Source: Cololabis saira
Lineage: Eukaryota > Chordata > Actinopteri > Beloniformes > Belonidae
DNA: 64,000 bases
Assembly (NCBI RefSeq): GCF_033807715.1
Contig: NC_084596.1
Span: 32,934,879 to 32,998,878 of the forward strand
Direction: 5' to 3'
Of this stretch, positions 63,763 to 64,000 are shown one piece after another (position 1 is the first letter of the stretch; each line of letters opens with the position of its first letter). A model generated the notes under the pieces. The model made no database searches and was not told the DNA's origin. It saw nothing but the letters and a program-made list of their open reading frames with translations. Made by a program: the position numbers and the translations under genes.

Positions 63763-64000
63763 TCAATTCAATTCAATTCAATTTTATTTATATAGCGTCT
63801 AATACAACAGAGTTGTCTCTAGACGCTTTACAGAGACCCATACCCAGAACATGACCCCCGAGCAGATATTACATAAACAATGGCAGGTAAAAAACTCCCC
63901 TAGTGGGAGAAAAACCTTAAGCCAAACAGTGGCAAGGAAAAACTCCCCTTTAGGAGGGAAGAAACCTTGAGCAGGACCAGGCTCATCAGGGGGGACCCTC
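63763..64000 (-). mobile_element. L2-type LINE 3' end, continuing past the right edge
   Basis: (TTCAA)n followed by 'ttttatttatatagcgtcta', 'acttaaggttttt...' type blocks in inverse order. It is the reverse complement of the 3' UTR at 29560-29815. It lies in the cdc7 intron after exon 8. Confidence 0.9.

Overview
The window is vertebrate nuclear DNA, almost certainly from a teleost fish. Genes are split into many short exons with GT-AG introns. Simple repeats are abundant, and the mobile DNA is the usual teleost mix: Tc1/mariner, hAT, PIF/Harbinger, L2-type and other non-LTR elements. I saw no bacterial or viral genes. All gene models below were built by hand from splice sites and reading-frame phase, with family recognition from memory of the human proteins.

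Layout: (1) 1-1000, + strand, the last exons of a zinc-finger gene that resembles the ZNF326/AKAP95 family, with a 20-bp minisatellite inside its last exon. (2) 1065-5080, intergenic, with a LINE-like tail and a Tc1 relic. (3) 5799-14943, - strand, znf644 in five coding exons, with a probable untranslated first exon 16 kb upstream at about 31.0-31.1 kb. Its introns hold dense nested transposons. (4) 32116-54985, + strand, hfm1, the meiotic DNA helicase, with all helicase motifs and both protein ends visible. (5) About 56.5 kb to the right edge, + strand, cdc7, the replication-initiation kinase: promoter region, first eight coding exons, cut off by the window before the end of the kinase domain.

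The order ZNF326 - ZNF644 - HFM1 - CDC7 is that of human chromosome 1p22, so this is a conserved syntenic block. The genes do not form a pathway. znf644 is a chromatin factor linked to G9a/GLP H3K9 methylation, hfm1 acts in meiotic crossover formation, and cdc7 phosphorylates MCM proteins to fire origins. znf644 and hfm1 are divergent, about 1 kb apart; hfm1 and cdc7 run in tandem about 1.6 kb apart.

The most interesting structure is in the non-coding part. A Harbinger element holds a hAT element with a near-complete 8-bp target duplication, which holds a mariner-type palindrome and a hairpin repeat. An old LINE coding region can be followed across three later insertions. Two Harbinger elements carry only a Myb/SANT-like gene and no transposase. 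A tandem duplication has copied the 3' splice site of cdc7 coding exon 3. A minisatellite whose unit is not a multiple of three sits in a coding exon. I found no clearly new molecular system.
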